NCBI GenBank assembly: GCA_902491575.1
Contig: CABUID010000002.1
Location: 156,527-220,526 of the forward strand
DNA length: 64,000 bases
Origin: an uncultured Bacillota bacterium
GTDB taxonomy: Bacteria > Bacillota_I > Bacilli_A > RFN20 > CAG-631
Direction of reading: 5' to 3'
Shown: positions 38,336-47,201 of the stretch, one piece after another
Layout: every line of letters starts with the position of its first letter
Numbering within the stretch: position 1 is the stretch's first letter
Translations under genes and position numbers: made by a program
Notes under the pieces: model-generated
What the model was told of the DNA's origin: nothing
The model's database searches: none
Seen by the model: only the letters and a program-made list of their open reading frames with translations

Positions 38336-38875
38336 TTATAGTGTCCTTAAAATGTTTTTATATAAATTCATGATTTCATCGCCAATATTTTCGATAGAGA
38401 CATTATCCGAATCAATCACATAAGTTATTCCATTTAAATTGGCATCATTGAAAGCAATTCGATCATTGATAATTCTTTTTTTGGCTTCTTCGATTTTATC
38501 ATTTCGATTTAACATTCGTTGGTAACGGATTTCTTCATTTGAATTTAAATAAAAAGATATGATACGAGGATTATTTAATGCTAAAAATGATTTTAATCCA
38601 TTAGGATCCACAATAATACATTTATCATCTTGAATATCCTTTTTGGCTGTTCCATAATAATTTGAATTATAATAGGTTGTTTCAGCAAAGTAGTTTTCTT
38701 GTGTTAAACGAGCGAATTCATCTAAAGAAATAAAATGATAATCCAAATCTTTGATTTCATGGATTCTTGGCTGACGAGTCGTATAAGTCACAATTTTTGA
38801 TATATTATATTTTTTAAAAAGATATTTTGCTACTTCTGTTTTTCCAGAAGCGCTTGGACCAATAAGAATTAACAT
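38336..38875 (-). CDS. Guanylate kinase-like protein
   Basis: P-loop nucleotide kinase of 179 residues: ILIGPSASGKTEVA (Walker A, residues 3-16), YTTRQPR for GMP binding, DYHFIS and YYGTAKKD in the GMP-binding loop, and RNDKIEEAKKRI in the lid. It fits guanylate kinase (GMP to GDP). Divergence and context do not show whether it is the cell's main Gmk or a second paralogue. No strong ribosome binding site is visible before the ATG. It leads the gmk-like/methyltransferase/helicase/dehydrogenase run. Confidence 0.8.
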   Translation of the reverse strand: MLILIGPSASGKTEVAKYLFKKYNISKIVTYTTRQPRIHEIKDLDYHFISLDEFARLTQENYFAETTYYNSNYYGTAKKDIQDDKCIIVDPNGLKSFLALNNPRIISFYLNSNEEIRYQRMLNRNDKIEEAKKRIINDRIAFNDANLNGITYVIDSDNVSIENIGDEIMNLYKNILRTL

Positions 38876-38885
38876 AGTACCACGT

Positions 38886-38919
38886 ACAATTTAATTATCT
38901 AGAAAGATAACTAAATTGT
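38886..38919. repeat. Long near-perfect inverted repeat upstream of gmk-like gene
   Basis: Fifteen-base arms (38886-38900 and 38905-38919) pair at 14 positions. A short T run follows on the plus strand, but no plus-strand gene ends here. It could be a terminator or RNA structure belonging to the IS110-like fossil beside it. Confidence 0.6.
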
Positions 38920-38947
38920 TTTTCCTTTCTAGCCAAAGTTTTTGTTT

Positions 38948-38974
38948 ATAACATTGGTTGGCTAACAATGTTAT
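38948..38974. promoter_or_regulatory. Perfect 9-bp inverted repeat overlapping a -10 element
   Basis: ATAACATTG and CATTGTTAT-type arms (38948-38956 and 38966-38974) flank a 9-nt loop. The second arm runs into TATAAT (38972-38977) with TG upstream, so operator and promoter overlap. It precedes the IS110-like start and, further on, degV. Confidence 0.6.
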
Positions 38975-39058
38975 AATCTATTCAGTAAATGTTTGTAAGT
39001 GTGAATACATAATAGAACCTGTGTCATACGACAATGCAAAAACAAAGGAGGTAATATT

Positions 39059-39097
39059 ATGTACTACATTGGCATGGATATTGCCACCTCAATATAA
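39059..39097 (+). pseudogene. Fossil 5' end of an IS110-family transposase gene
   Basis: ATG at 39059 follows a strong AGGAGGTAATATT site and encodes MYYIGMDIATSI before a stop. IS110 transposases commonly begin MYYVGIDIAK-, where the Asp is the first catalytic residue of the DEDD domain. Only the first dozen codons remain, so this is the left end of a deleted element. The upstream 38880-39058 stretch, with hairpins and a promoter, would correspond to the IS110 left-end leader, the part that encodes the bridge RNA in intact elements. Confidence 0.55.
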
Positions 39098-39223
39098 TTA
39101 TTATATCATAATTTTGATTTCTTTTCCTATAATTATCTTTGTTCTTACTTGCATATTTTATTTTTTTGAAATAAAATATAAATACAAATAAAAATATAAA
39201 TGAATTTTTTGGAGGTTCATTTT

Positions 39224-40108
39224 ATGAGAAAAGTGGCAATTTTAACAGATAGTACTTGTGATTTATCAAAAGAAATAATCGAAGAAAGAAATATTTTAAT
39301 TATTCCTTTAGTGGTATGTTTTAAAGAAGAAAATTATTTAGATGGTGTAGAAATTACTACACCTGAGATGTATAAAAAAGTAGATGAGTTAAATATGCTT
39401 CCTAAAACAGCAGCAGCTTCTATTATTGAATTTTCTAATGTTTTGACAAAATTAGTCAATGATGGTTTTGATGTTATTTACACAGGAATCGGTTCAAAAT
39501 TATCCTCATCTTATCAAAATTGTTTGGTAAGCATGCAAAATATGGATTCAGAAGTAGCTAGTCATATTTATCCAGTTGATTCTGGAAATCTTTCAACGGG
39601 TATAGGATTATTAGTACTCAAAATGTGTGATATGCGAGATCAAGGAATGACTGCAAAAGATATACAAGCTAAAGCAGAAATGATTGTGCCTTGTGTTCGA
39701 GCCCAATTTAGTGTAAAAGACTTAACTTTTTTACATATGGGAGGAAGATGTTCCGGAACAGCGCGCTTTTTTGGAACAATGTTGCGTATTCACCCAATTT
39801 TAAGAGTTTTTGATGGTAAAATCATATTTAGTGAGAAAATTTTTGGTAGATATGAAAAGGCTTTAGATTTTCAAATAAAAGACATTATAAATAATTTGAA
39901 GCATTCAGATAGTGATTATTTATTTATTACTCATTCTTTTGCAGATGAGGAAGCGGAATATATTTATCAAAATTTACCTCAGGAAGTAAAAGATCATTTT
40001 AAACAAATCTATATAACCAAAGCTGGTTGTGTAATTTCTTCTCATTGTGGCAAAAACACGATAGGAATTCTTTATATTAAGGATTCACCATTATTAAATG
40101 ACAAGTAG
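39224..40108 (+). CDS. DegV family protein
   Basis: Fatty-acid-binding DegV-fold protein of 294 residues, FakB-like. The N-terminus VAILTDSTCDLSKE and IIPLVV, then KTAAASIIEF, GSKLSSSYQN and DSGNLSTGIGLL (usually D-S-x-x-x-S-x-G) match the family, followed by FSVKDLTFLHMGGR. FakB proteins present fatty acids to the kinase FakA for phospholipid synthesis. FakA is not in the window. The start is the ATG at 39224 after GGAGGTTCATTTT. A terminator hairpin begins at its stop codon. Confidence 0.93.
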   Translation: MRKVAILTDSTCDLSKEIIEERNILIIPLVVCFKEENYLDGVEITTPEMYKKVDELNMLPKTAAASIIEFSNVLTKLVNDGFDVIYTGIGSKLSSSYQNCLVSMQNMDSEVASHIYPVDSGNLSTGIGLLVLKMCDMRDQGMTAKDIQAKAEMIVPCVRAQFSVKDLTFLHMGGRCSGTARFFGTMLRIHPILRVFDGKIIFSEKIFGRYEKALDFQIKDIINNLKHSDSDYLFITHSFADEEAEYIYQNLPQEVKDHFKQIYITKAGCVISSHCGKNTIGILYIKDSPLLNDK

Positions 40109-40133
40109 GAAAGAATTCTTCCTACTTTTTTTA
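40103..40133 (+). terminator. Terminator of degV-family gene
   Basis: AAGTAGGAA (40103-40111) pairs perfectly with TTCCTACTT (40119-40127), followed by T. The stem includes the stop codon. Confidence 0.9.
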
Positions 40134-40170
40134 TTAACAATTTGTTATAATAAATAATGAGGACAAAAAA

Positions 40171-41337
40171 ATGAATATAATTATTTTAGGTGGAGGAGCA
40201 AGTGGGTTAATGCTTGCTAGTATTTTAAAAAAAAATCATGTTCAGGCGGATATTGAAATTATAGAAAAATATGAACATGTAGGGAAAAAATTGCTTTTAA
40301 CAGGAAATGGAAGATGTAATTTAACCAATACAAAAATAACAAAGAAGTGTTACAATCTTTTAAAAGGTTATGAAATAGCTTCTTCTTTTAATACGAAAGA
40401 ATATTTTGAATCTTTAGGTTTAATGACAACAACGGACAATGAAGGAAGAGTTTATCCTCTATCGATGGTTTCTAACTCTGTTTTAGATATTTTAAGAGAA
40501 AGTATTGAAGGGGTAACGATACATTCTTCCACAACCATCATTCGAATTACCAAAAAAGAAAATAAATTTCATTTAACAAGCGATAAAAATAAGATTTTTA
40601 AAGCAGATATTTTGATTATGGCAACAGGAGGAAGAACATACTATAAAGATAGCAATTCATATATACTTGCATCTATGCTATCTCATAGAATAGTGCCTTT
40701 AAGACCTACTTTAACAGCTTTAAAAGTGCAAGAAAATTTAACTTCAATCGAAAATATTCGTTGTAAAGTAAAAGCAAAATTGTTATTCAATCATCAAGTT
40801 ATTTATGAGGATGTAGGAGAAGTACTTTTTAAAAAAGATGCTTTATCAGGTATTGTTATTTTTCAATTATCCAGTATCATTGCCAGAGATTATTATCAAA
40901 AGTATAAGATTGAATTAGATTTATTGCCTTCTATGACTTTAAAGCAAATCGTTGAGTATTTAACTTTGCATCCTCGTATGACTGGTCTATTTCCTAAAAT
41001 GATTAATCAATATATCATGAAACAATCAGGTAACCTTGATTTAAATAATTTAGCTTATACAATAAAGCATTTAACGTTTCATGTGGTAGAGAATATGGAC
41101 TATAAAAATGCTCAAGTGACAGCAGGTGGAGTAGCAATGGATGAACTTTCTAATAATTTAGAAAGTACGATTCACCCTAATTTATATTTTGCAGGCGAAA
41201 TGTTAGATGTTGATGGTATATGTGGTGGCTATAATTTACAATTTGCTTTTGCAAGTGCTGATAAGATTGCTTTATCTATTTTAGAAAAATTAGGAGAAAA
41301 AAATGAAAAAAACATGGGACATAGTATATGTGAATAA
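40171..41337 (+). CDS. BaiN/RdsA-family (HI0933-like) FAD-dependent oxidoreductase
   Basis: A 388-residue flavoprotein. IILGGGASGLMLA (FAD fold) is followed by the family-specific KKLLLTGNGRCNLTN. The C-terminal part has VTAGGVAMDELS and GEMLDVDGICGGYNLQFAFASG-like sequence. Members include BaiN, which reduces bile-acid intermediates, but most have no proven function, so bile-acid activity should not be assumed. A TATAAT-type site lies at about 40145. Its end overlaps the next membrane-protein gene by 35 nt. Confidence 0.88.
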   Translation: MNIIILGGGASGLMLASILKKNHVQADIEIIEKYEHVGKKLLLTGNGRCNLTNTKITKKCYNLLKGYEIASSFNTKEYFESLGLMTTTDNEGRVYPLSMVSNSVLDILRESIEGVTIHSSTTIIRITKKENKFHLTSDKNKIFKADILIMATGGRTYYKDSNSYILASMLSHRIVPLRPTLTALKVQENLTSIENIRCKVKAKLLFNHQVIYEDVGEVLFKKDALSGIVIFQLSSIIARDYYQKYKIELDLLPSMTLKQIVEYLTLHPRMTGLFPKMINQYIMKQSGNLDLNNLAYTIKHLTFHVVENMDYKNAQVTAGGVAMDELSNNLESTIHPNLYFAGEMLDVDGICGGYNLQFAFASADKIALSILEKLGEKNEKNMGHSICE

Positions 41338-42094
41338 TTTAATTTTAGGTCACTTTGAAGACAATGTTTATAAAAATTATTCAAAAGAAGAAAAAAATGA
41401 ATTATTTGCTCAATTAAAAAAAGAAGTGATAAAAAAAGATACTTATCGAAAAAAGTTTTCTTTCTTTTTAGGTTTATTCCTGCTGACTATTGCTATCCTT
41501 ATTGCTCTTTTAATGATTTTAAAAGTTTTTACTTTAGGTACGGGACAATGGTTTAATTATACTTTTTTACTAGTTTTCTTCGTTTTTTTATGGGTTTTAT
41601 TTTATTATTTATGTGGTTTTATTTTTTATTCAAAAATGAATGTTCATATTTATTTTAAAAATCATAAAACTACACAGCCCAATTCATGTGAAAGATATGC
41701 TTCTTCTAATTATTGTAAATGGGTAAATCAATATCGTTATTATTTATCTATTACAAATTTCATTCTTCCTAAAGGAAACAAGAAAAAAACATTCATAGTT
41801 CCTTTTAGTTTAAGAATGCCTTCCTCTTTTAAAAATCTTATTTTCAATGGTCATCTTTCTTGTAATGTTCCTTATTATTATTTAAATGTGAAAAATAAAA
41901 AAATCTTATTTTTACCTGGAATGGTTTGGGTAATTGATGGTAAAAATTCAGATGTTTTTTCAAGTGAGGAATTAAAAGTTCAATTAAAGGACAACATATA
42001 TCAACTTTATAAAAATAATGAATGGATAACACAATTTCAATGCGATGGTGAATTTAATATTAATTTCTTTTATTTTAAATATGAGCAGATTTAA
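41303..42094 (+). CDS. Two-helix membrane protein of unknown function
   Basis: A 263-residue protein that I do not recognise. A basic N-terminal segment of about 50 residues is followed by two transmembrane helices (about 53-76 and 85-112) and then a 150-residue soluble domain ending FNINFFYFKYEQI. The ATG at 41303 follows TTAGGAG and lies inside the flavoprotein gene's end, so expression is coupled to it. It is convergent with the PPTase gene, 2 bp away. Confidence 0.6.
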   Translation: MKKTWDIVYVNNLILGHFEDNVYKNYSKEEKNELFAQLKKEVIKKDTYRKKFSFFLGLFLLTIAILIALLMILKVFTLGTGQWFNYTFLLVFFVFLWVLFYYLCGFIFYSKMNVHIYFKNHKTTQPNSCERYASSNYCKWVNQYRYYLSITNFILPKGNKKKTFIVPFSLRMPSSFKNLIFNGHLSCNVPYYYLNVKNKKILFLPGMVWVIDGKNSDVFSSEELKVQLKDNIYQLYKNNEWITQFQCDGEFNINFFYFKYEQI

Positions 42095-42095
42095 A

Positions 42096-42596
42096 TCAAA
42101 CCCAATAGATTTTCTCTATTTCATCTTCCATATCTATACTTAATACATATTGATCCTTTTCAACGGTTAAAAGAGTTTGATAAGAAATTTGAATATCTTT
42201 TTGTAATTGACTATAGATTAATCCGGTACCGATTTTTTTAAAATAAGCTTCTAAAGCACTAAATCTTTTAATGATTGTTGTAGAATCAGTGCTCGTTACC
42301 TTTAATTTTTTAGCAAAAGAAAGTGGATATTTTAAATTTCGAATTCTCTCCACATCAATTCCTATTTTTTGCTTAGATAAAGCGATAGCAATTAAACATT
42401 TACTATGTGAAATATTAAAATGAAAATCTACATTCAAAAAGTAAGGCTTTCCATATGCATTATAAGAAAGTTTTAAATCTTTTATATTTAATTTATATTC
42501 TTGATAAATAATTTGTTCAAGTAAATTCCACGCTAAATTCGATAAATTTTGATTTTGAATGGTTGCGTCTATTTTCTTTAGATAAATTTTACTCAT
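42096..42596 (-). CDS. 4'-phosphopantetheinyl transferase superfamily protein
   Basis: A 166-residue Sfp/AcpS-type enzyme that should load the neighbouring carrier protein with phosphopantetheine. FNISHSKCLIAIAL and IGIDVERIR give the Mg/CoA site (Asp, Glu). The usual W-x-x-KEA-x-x-K motif is degenerate: FSALEAYFKKIG. It overlaps the carrier-protein gene by 8 nt. It is the last gene of the four-gene acyl-activation cluster. Confidence 0.85.
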   Translation of the reverse strand: MSKIYLKKIDATIQNQNLSNLAWNLLEQIIYQEYKLNIKDLKLSYNAYGKPYFLNVDFHFNISHSKCLIAIALSKQKIGIDVERIRNLKYPLSFAKKLKVTSTDSTTIIKRFSALEAYFKKIGTGLIYSQLQKDIQISYQTLLTVEKDQYVLSIDMEDEIEKIYWV

Positions 42597-42834
42597 GATT
42601 CTTTAAAATATAATCAACAACATCATTAACTGTTTCAAAAGTATTAAAAGATACTTCACTCATATCCACATCAAATTCGTTTTCAATAGCAAAAACAAGA
42701 TACATCATTGAAAGAGAAGTCATATTTAAATCTTCTTTTAATCTACTTTTTTCATGAATGTTTTTTACTTCAAAATTAGGATTAGATACTTTAAATATTT
42801 CAATTAATTTATAAATAATTTCTTGTTTGTTCAT
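42589..42834 (-). CDS. Acyl carrier protein-like protein
   Basis: An 81-residue four-helix carrier protein. The phosphopantetheine Ser is probably in DLNMTSLSMMYL (about residues 35-46), where most ACPs have D-S-L; here Thr precedes Ser-Leu. The rest (FEVKNIHEKSRL, IENEFDVDMSE, TVNDVVDYI) follows the ACP pattern. It is a dedicated carrier next to its own ligase and PPTase and differs from a fatty-acid-synthesis AcpP. Start and ligase stop overlap as ATGA. Confidence 0.88.
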   Translation of the reverse strand: MNKQEIIYKLIEIFKVSNPNFEVKNIHEKSRLKEDLNMTSLSMMYLVFAIENEFDVDMSEVSFNTFETVNDVVDYILKNHE

Positions 42835-44348
42835 AATAAATTCTTCCCCTTTTTACGAATAATTTTCATATTTTCATCTTTATTTAATTCTGTTTGTACA
42901 ATATTAATTTTACTGATTCTTTCATAAGATGCAAGTTGTTGATTGATTTTGGTCATTTCAATTTTTATATATTCATTTTCATCATCAATATGCTTTTCTT
43001 TTAAAACGTCTTTTCTTAATACAATATCTATTGCAAGAATGTCATGATCTTCATAGACCATACATTCTAAAACACCATCTATACGATTAACCATTTTTTC
43101 TATCTTAACTGGTGAAATATTTTCACCATTTGTTAAAACAATTAACTCATCACATCTTCCTAGTATATAAAGATATCCATCTTCATCTTGATAAGCTAAA
43201 TCACCTGTTTTTATAAATCCATCTACTATCATTTTTTGATTTTCTTGTTCATCTTTATAATAGCCTTTCATCCGATTAGGGCCTTTAATATATAATTCTC
43301 CATTGATAATTTTTCCTTCTTGATAAGGGAAAATTAAGCCAACTGAATCAGGCTTTTCCATTGGCGAAGGGTTTCCAGTCACTAAATTACTTGTTTCCGT
43401 CATTCCATAGCCTTGAAAAATATCAATTCCCATTTGATGATATTGTTCAATAAGATAGGAAGGGCATGCAGCGCCTCCTACAATAATCGAATGAAGATGA
43501 TGTTGGAATAAATCAATATGAAAACGTTTTATCATATTGAGTAATAACTCTAATAAAGCTGGAACTAAAACCATAATTTGTGGCTTAACCAATGGGATTT
43601 CTTTAAGCATTTTACGCATATTTGTACAAATAAAAACACGACTATCTGTAACAAGAGGGGTGAGTATATTTCGAACAAAACCAAAGACATGTGTAAAAGG
43701 TAAAACGGAATAATATTGTTGGTTGATTACATTTTTGATGGCTAAAGATCCATAAAATGCACTCATTAAGATAGACTGATGGGTTAACATTGCCCCTCTG
43801 AATGAACCATCTTGTTTTTTAGAAAAGATAATGGTTGCAACGTCATTTTTATTTATTTCCCGATAAAAAGCCTTCGTTTTTTTATAATTAATGGAAGATA
43901 GTTCAATAAAATGAATACGAAAATCTTCTTTTTGAATAGATTTTATTTTTTCTTGATAATCTTTATCAAAAAAACACATTTTAATATCATAATATTCAAT
44001 TAAATTTTTAATTTCTTCTGGTGTTAAAAAAGGAGGTATAAAAACAGCCACCATTCCGTTTGCCATAATTCCTAAAGCAGATAGTATAAAATAAAGATTA
44101 CTATTACTGATAATAGCGATATGAGTTTGCTTTTTAAAAGAGACTAGATAAGGCGTTATTGCACAAGTTTGACGATAAAGTTGTTTGTAAGTTAAAGCTG
44201 TTGTAGAATTTTCTAATGCAATTTGTTCAGGTATTTGCTTTTTTTGATATTTTAATAATTGCAAAATGGTTGAATAAGGTTTTAACTTTTCAAACGTTTT
44301 GGAATCTGTATATTTTTTAAAATCATCTAGTTGAGTTATTTTAAGCAT
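42831..44348 (-). CDS. Acyl-CoA/acyl-ACP synthetase-like AMP-binding enzyme
   Basis: ANL-superfamily adenylating enzyme of 505 residues. The usual T-S-G-T-T-G-x-P-K-G loop is degraded to IIFSKKQDGSFRGAMLTH, but the other motifs are good: QGYGMTETSN, LYIKGPNRMKGYY, IKTGDLAYQDEDGYLYILGRCDELIVLTNGENISP, and a lysine-bearing end MKIIRK. It should activate a fatty or similar acid as an adenylate and pass it to the neighbouring carrier protein. The PlsC-like acyltransferase is 5 bp upstream. Confidence 0.85.
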   Translation of the reverse strand: MLKITQLDDFKKYTDSKTFEKLKPYSTILQLLKYQKKQIPEQIALENSTTALTYKQLYRQTCAITPYLVSFKKQTHIAIISNSNLYFILSALGIMANGMVAVFIPPFLTPEEIKNLIEYYDIKMCFFDKDYQEKIKSIQKEDFRIHFIELSSINYKKTKAFYREINKNDVATIIFSKKQDGSFRGAMLTHQSILMSAFYGSLAIKNVINQQYYSVLPFTHVFGFVRNILTPLVTDSRVFICTNMRKMLKEIPLVKPQIMVLVPALLELLLNMIKRFHIDLFQHHLHSIIVGGAACPSYLIEQYHQMGIDIFQGYGMTETSNLVTGNPSPMEKPDSVGLIFPYQEGKIINGELYIKGPNRMKGYYKDEQENQKMIVDGFIKTGDLAYQDEDGYLYILGRCDELIVLTNGENISPVKIEKMVNRIDGVLECMVYEDHDILAIDIVLRKDVLKEKHIDDENEYIKIEMTKINQQLASYERISKINIVQTELNKDENMKIIRKKGKNLL

Positions 44349-44353
44349 AATGA

Positions 44354-45025
44354 TTACCTATTGAAATTTTCTAATTTTTTTTCTTCCTCGTATAATTTTT
44401 GACAACATAGGTCAATTTCTTGTAATGATGGGGATAAAGTAGTTAAATATTGATGTACATCAAAACGATTTCCAATGATAACTTTTTGTCTTTTATACCA
44501 ATGTTTTCTTTTTTGAATATAAACAGGATATATAGGAGCGTTGGCCATAAAAGCCATTAGAATCACACCTGATTTAAAATTGTCAATTTCTTTTTGTTGA
44601 TGCACAATTCTTCCTTCAGGAAAAATACCGACGGAATGTCCTCTGAGAATTCTTTCTTTTACTTGTTTAAATGTTTTCATGGAAACATTTTCCTTGTCCA
44701 CATAAATGCATCCAAAAGAAGTAAATAATCCATTTTTAAATCGAGTATTAAATAATTCTTTCGTAGCAACTATTCCTATTCTTTTGTAATAAAAAGTAGT
44801 CAATAGGATTAAAGGATCTAAAAAACTATTATGGTTAGAAACGATAATACAAGGTTCTTTTTTTAATCGTTTTTTAGTCATCTTATTTAGAAAAATACTT
44901 TTCATTCGAATCAATAATAAAGCAGGAAGAATACCTGTTATTTTTACGAAATCATAAAAAAAGCATTGATAATCAAAAAGAGAAGCTATCTTATTTAATT
45001 TTTTTTGTTTTTTCTTTTTTTTCAT
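44354..45025 (-). CDS. PlsC-like 1-acylglycerol-3-phosphate acyltransferase family protein
   Basis: A 223-residue acyltransferase. VSNHNSFLDPLILL carries the catalytic NHxxxxD motif and GIFPEGRIV the substrate-binding FPEG. A Lys-rich N-terminus and a hydrophobic segment (about residues 24-42) suggest a membrane-surface location. As first gene of the acyl-ligase/ACP/PPTase cluster, it probably transfers the acyl group from the dedicated carrier to a lysophospholipid or other alcohol (inference). It may also be the ordinary PlsC. Confidence 0.85.
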   Translation of the reverse strand: MKKKKKQKKLNKIASLFDYQCFFYDFVKITGILPALLLIRMKSIFLNKMTKKRLKKEPCIIVSNHNSFLDPLILLTTFYYKRIGIVATKELFNTRFKNGLFTSFGCIYVDKENVSMKTFKQVKERILRGHSVGIFPEGRIVHQQKEIDNFKSGVILMAFMANAPIYPVYIQKRKHWYKRQKVIIGNRFDVHQYLTTLSPSLQEIDLCCQKLYEEEKKLENFNR

Positions 45026-45125
45026 ACCTTTTCATTTTAACATAATATTTTTAAAATTAAAATATAACTCATTGACTAATTTTTTTAAATCGTTAATAAT
45101 GTATTAAAAAAGGAGAACAATAAAG

Positions 45126-46097
45126 ATGATAAAAAGAATTAATGGTACATGGTTTGAGTTTCACCATTTAGGAATACCTGAAGGAAAGTATTTTAATCCA
45201 ATGATACATGAATTTTCAGAGGAACAATGGCGTGCGAAAGTTCGAGAAATTGCAGAATTAAAAATGAAATATATCGTTGTAATGGAAACTGCTAATTTTG
45301 ATGATGACCAATATCAAGAGTGTTATTATGAGTCATCCGTCTATAAAAAAAGCACTGAAATAAAGTGCGAAGATCCAATTGGAGTTGTTTTAGATGAGTG
45401 TGATAAATTAGGTATAAGGGTATTTATTTCTGTTGGATTTTATTCAAATTGGTGGCACACATATGAAAATATTACACAAGAAAGTGCTTTTCAACGTGCG
45501 TTTATTGCAATGGATGAATTGCATAAACTGTATGGTCATCATCCATCTTTTTATGGTTGGTACTATCCAGATGAAATTTGTATTGAGTACCATTTTGATG
45601 AAGCTTTTATTACTTATGTAAATCGCTATACAGAAAAAGTACGTTCATTAGATCCAAAATATAAAACATTAATTGCTCCATATGGAACTTGTAAATTATC
45701 CGCAGATGATGAATATGTGGAACAATTAAAACGTTTAGATGTTGATTTTATAGCTTATCAAGATGAAGTTGGCGTCAAAAAAACAACAGAAGAACATACT
45801 GCCTCATTTTATAAAGCATTAAAAGCTGCACATGATAAAGCGAATAGAAGTAAATTATGGGCAGATGTCGAAGTATTTACCTTTGAAGGGGATGTTTATC
45901 GTTCTGCTTTATTACCAGCAAACATTGAAAGATTAAAGAAACAATTGGAAGCAGTATCCCCTTACGTTGAGGAGATTTTGATTTTTGAATATCAAGGTAT
46001 GTTTAATAAACCTGGTACCATTGCCTTTTGTGGACATCCTGATTCTATCGAATTTTATAGAGAATACAAAAAACTTTTAGAAGAAATCGAAAAATAA
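45126..46097 (+). CDS. DUF4434-family TIM-barrel protein
   Basis: A 323-residue protein with GTWFEFHH at the N-terminus, KMKYIVVMETANFDD, FISVGFYSNWW, FYGWYYPDEICI and KLWADVEVFTFEG. The pattern matches DUF4434, which forms a glycoside-hydrolase-like barrel; the Asp-Glu of YYPDEI and the Glu of DVEVF are plausible catalytic acids (inference). There is no signal peptide. RBS AAGGAGAAC precedes the ATG. It ends 1 bp before a convergent stop. Confidence 0.75.
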   Translation: MIKRINGTWFEFHHLGIPEGKYFNPMIHEFSEEQWRAKVREIAELKMKYIVVMETANFDDDQYQECYYESSVYKKSTEIKCEDPIGVVLDECDKLGIRVFISVGFYSNWWHTYENITQESAFQRAFIAMDELHKLYGHHPSFYGWYYPDEICIEYHFDEAFITYVNRYTEKVRSLDPKYKTLIAPYGTCKLSADDEYVEQLKRLDVDFIAYQDEVGVKKTTEEHTASFYKALKAAHDKANRSKLWADVEVFTFEGDVYRSALLPANIERLKKQLEAVSPYVEEILIFEYQGMFNKPGTIAFCGHPDSIEFYREYKKLLEEIEK

Positions 46098-47015
46098 TTA
46101 TTTGACGAAATCTTTTATCCATTCTATTGGTCGAATATTCATATATTGGCTAATGGAGTGATAGAATTCTTTTACTTTATCTAATTGTTGATTTTGTTTA
46201 GAAATAGCATAATAAATATCGGAAGAATAATCATAACTTGTTGTATCGGTTGCAATATCTTCCACAATATCAAATATAAAAGTAGGATAGAATAAACGTG
46301 CTAGTAAATATTCATATTCATCGATTGAGTATTGATATTGCGAACAAATTTTGATTAGAGTGGAAAAATCAATCAATTGATTTTTATAAAGTTCGGCTAA
46401 ATCTCTGCTGGAATGGTCGATAATTAAATTAAATGGATTAAATAATTCAAATTTATCCATTTTTTTTATTCTACGATGTGTCAACGTGCTACTATAAGAT
46501 TTTCTTTGAAAATCAATATGAATATCCGATAAGTATTGTAAAGCATTCAAGGCTAAACCAATAGCATATAAAGTGTATTCATACAATGCTAAATGAGCAT
46601 CATTATCAAAATTTAAATTGACTAAACATTGATTTTGAATATATTCAAGTCTTTGATCCCATAAAGAAATAATTTCTTCAATTTTTACTTGATAATTAAA
46701 TTGATTTAAAAAAGATAAATGCATTTTAATAAAACTATTTAATTGAACATTAGCATCTTTTTTATAAGTTAATAAGCAAATATTATTATCATCTTTTGAA
46801 GTAGAGATATATTTGTTATATTTGTTTTTTACCAAGTAAACAATATCACCATTAAAAATAGGGTATAAAGATTGGACAAGTTGATTAAGTTTTTCCATCG
46901 TTTCTTCATTTTCGCTGGTTGCTGCTAAAGAAAATATATAGTTTTTAAATTCAAAAGAACCATTTGTTATTTGATTGATATTATAGCCATAATAATCATA
47001 GATAAAATTTTCCAT
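46098..47015 (-). CDS. Uncharacterised protein, weakly like CotS/YutH kinase-fold proteins
   Basis: A 305-residue soluble protein. The second half has STLTHRRIKKMD and LFNPFNLIIDHSSRDLAELYKN, which recall the catalytic and metal loops of aminoglycoside-phosphotransferase/CotS-like folds (H-x-D then N-x-x-x-D). The canonical residues are not all present. The family call is weak; another all-alpha protein is possible. RBS AGAGGTT precedes the ATG. Monocistronic. Confidence 0.45.
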   Translation of the reverse strand: MENFIYDYYGYNINQITNGSFEFKNYIFSLAATSENEETMEKLNQLVQSLYPIFNGDIVYLVKNKYNKYISTSKDDNNICLLTYKKDANVQLNSFIKMHLSFLNQFNYQVKIEEIISLWDQRLEYIQNQCLVNLNFDNDAHLALYEYTLYAIGLALNALQYLSDIHIDFQRKSYSSTLTHRRIKKMDKFELFNPFNLIIDHSSRDLAELYKNQLIDFSTLIKICSQYQYSIDEYEYLLARLFYPTFIFDIVEDIATDTTSYDYSSDIYYAISKQNQQLDKVKEFYHSISQYMNIRPIEWIKDFVK

Positions 47016-47158
47016 ATTTTTAACCTCTTATTTTTAGTATATGCACAAAATATCTATTTTTTTCATATAATATGTTTTAGAACTTAAAATGATAAATCAA
47101 GCGTATCCCAAATAAAAATATAGGAGAGTATGTTTATATAATCAAATATTTTTTATAC

Positions 47159-47194
47159 AAAAATCCCAATTGAACAAAAATTCAACTGGGATTT
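47159..47194 (-). terminator. Terminator of metK
   Basis: Stem of AAATCCCA-GTTGAA and TTCAA-TTGGGATTT (14 bp, one wobble) with a T run on the minus strand directly after the metK stop. Confidence 0.9.
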
Positions 47195-47201
47195 ATAAGG
47201 A

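Noticed and set aside
38958..39191. Plus-strand 77-codon membrane-like frame
   Set aside because: It runs through a promoter hairpin and the IS110-like start in another frame, has no ribosome binding site and an implausible N-terminus.
40171..41337. Bile-acid 7-dehydroxylation call for the BaiN-like gene
   Set aside because: No other bai genes in the window; the family is broad and mostly uncharacterised.
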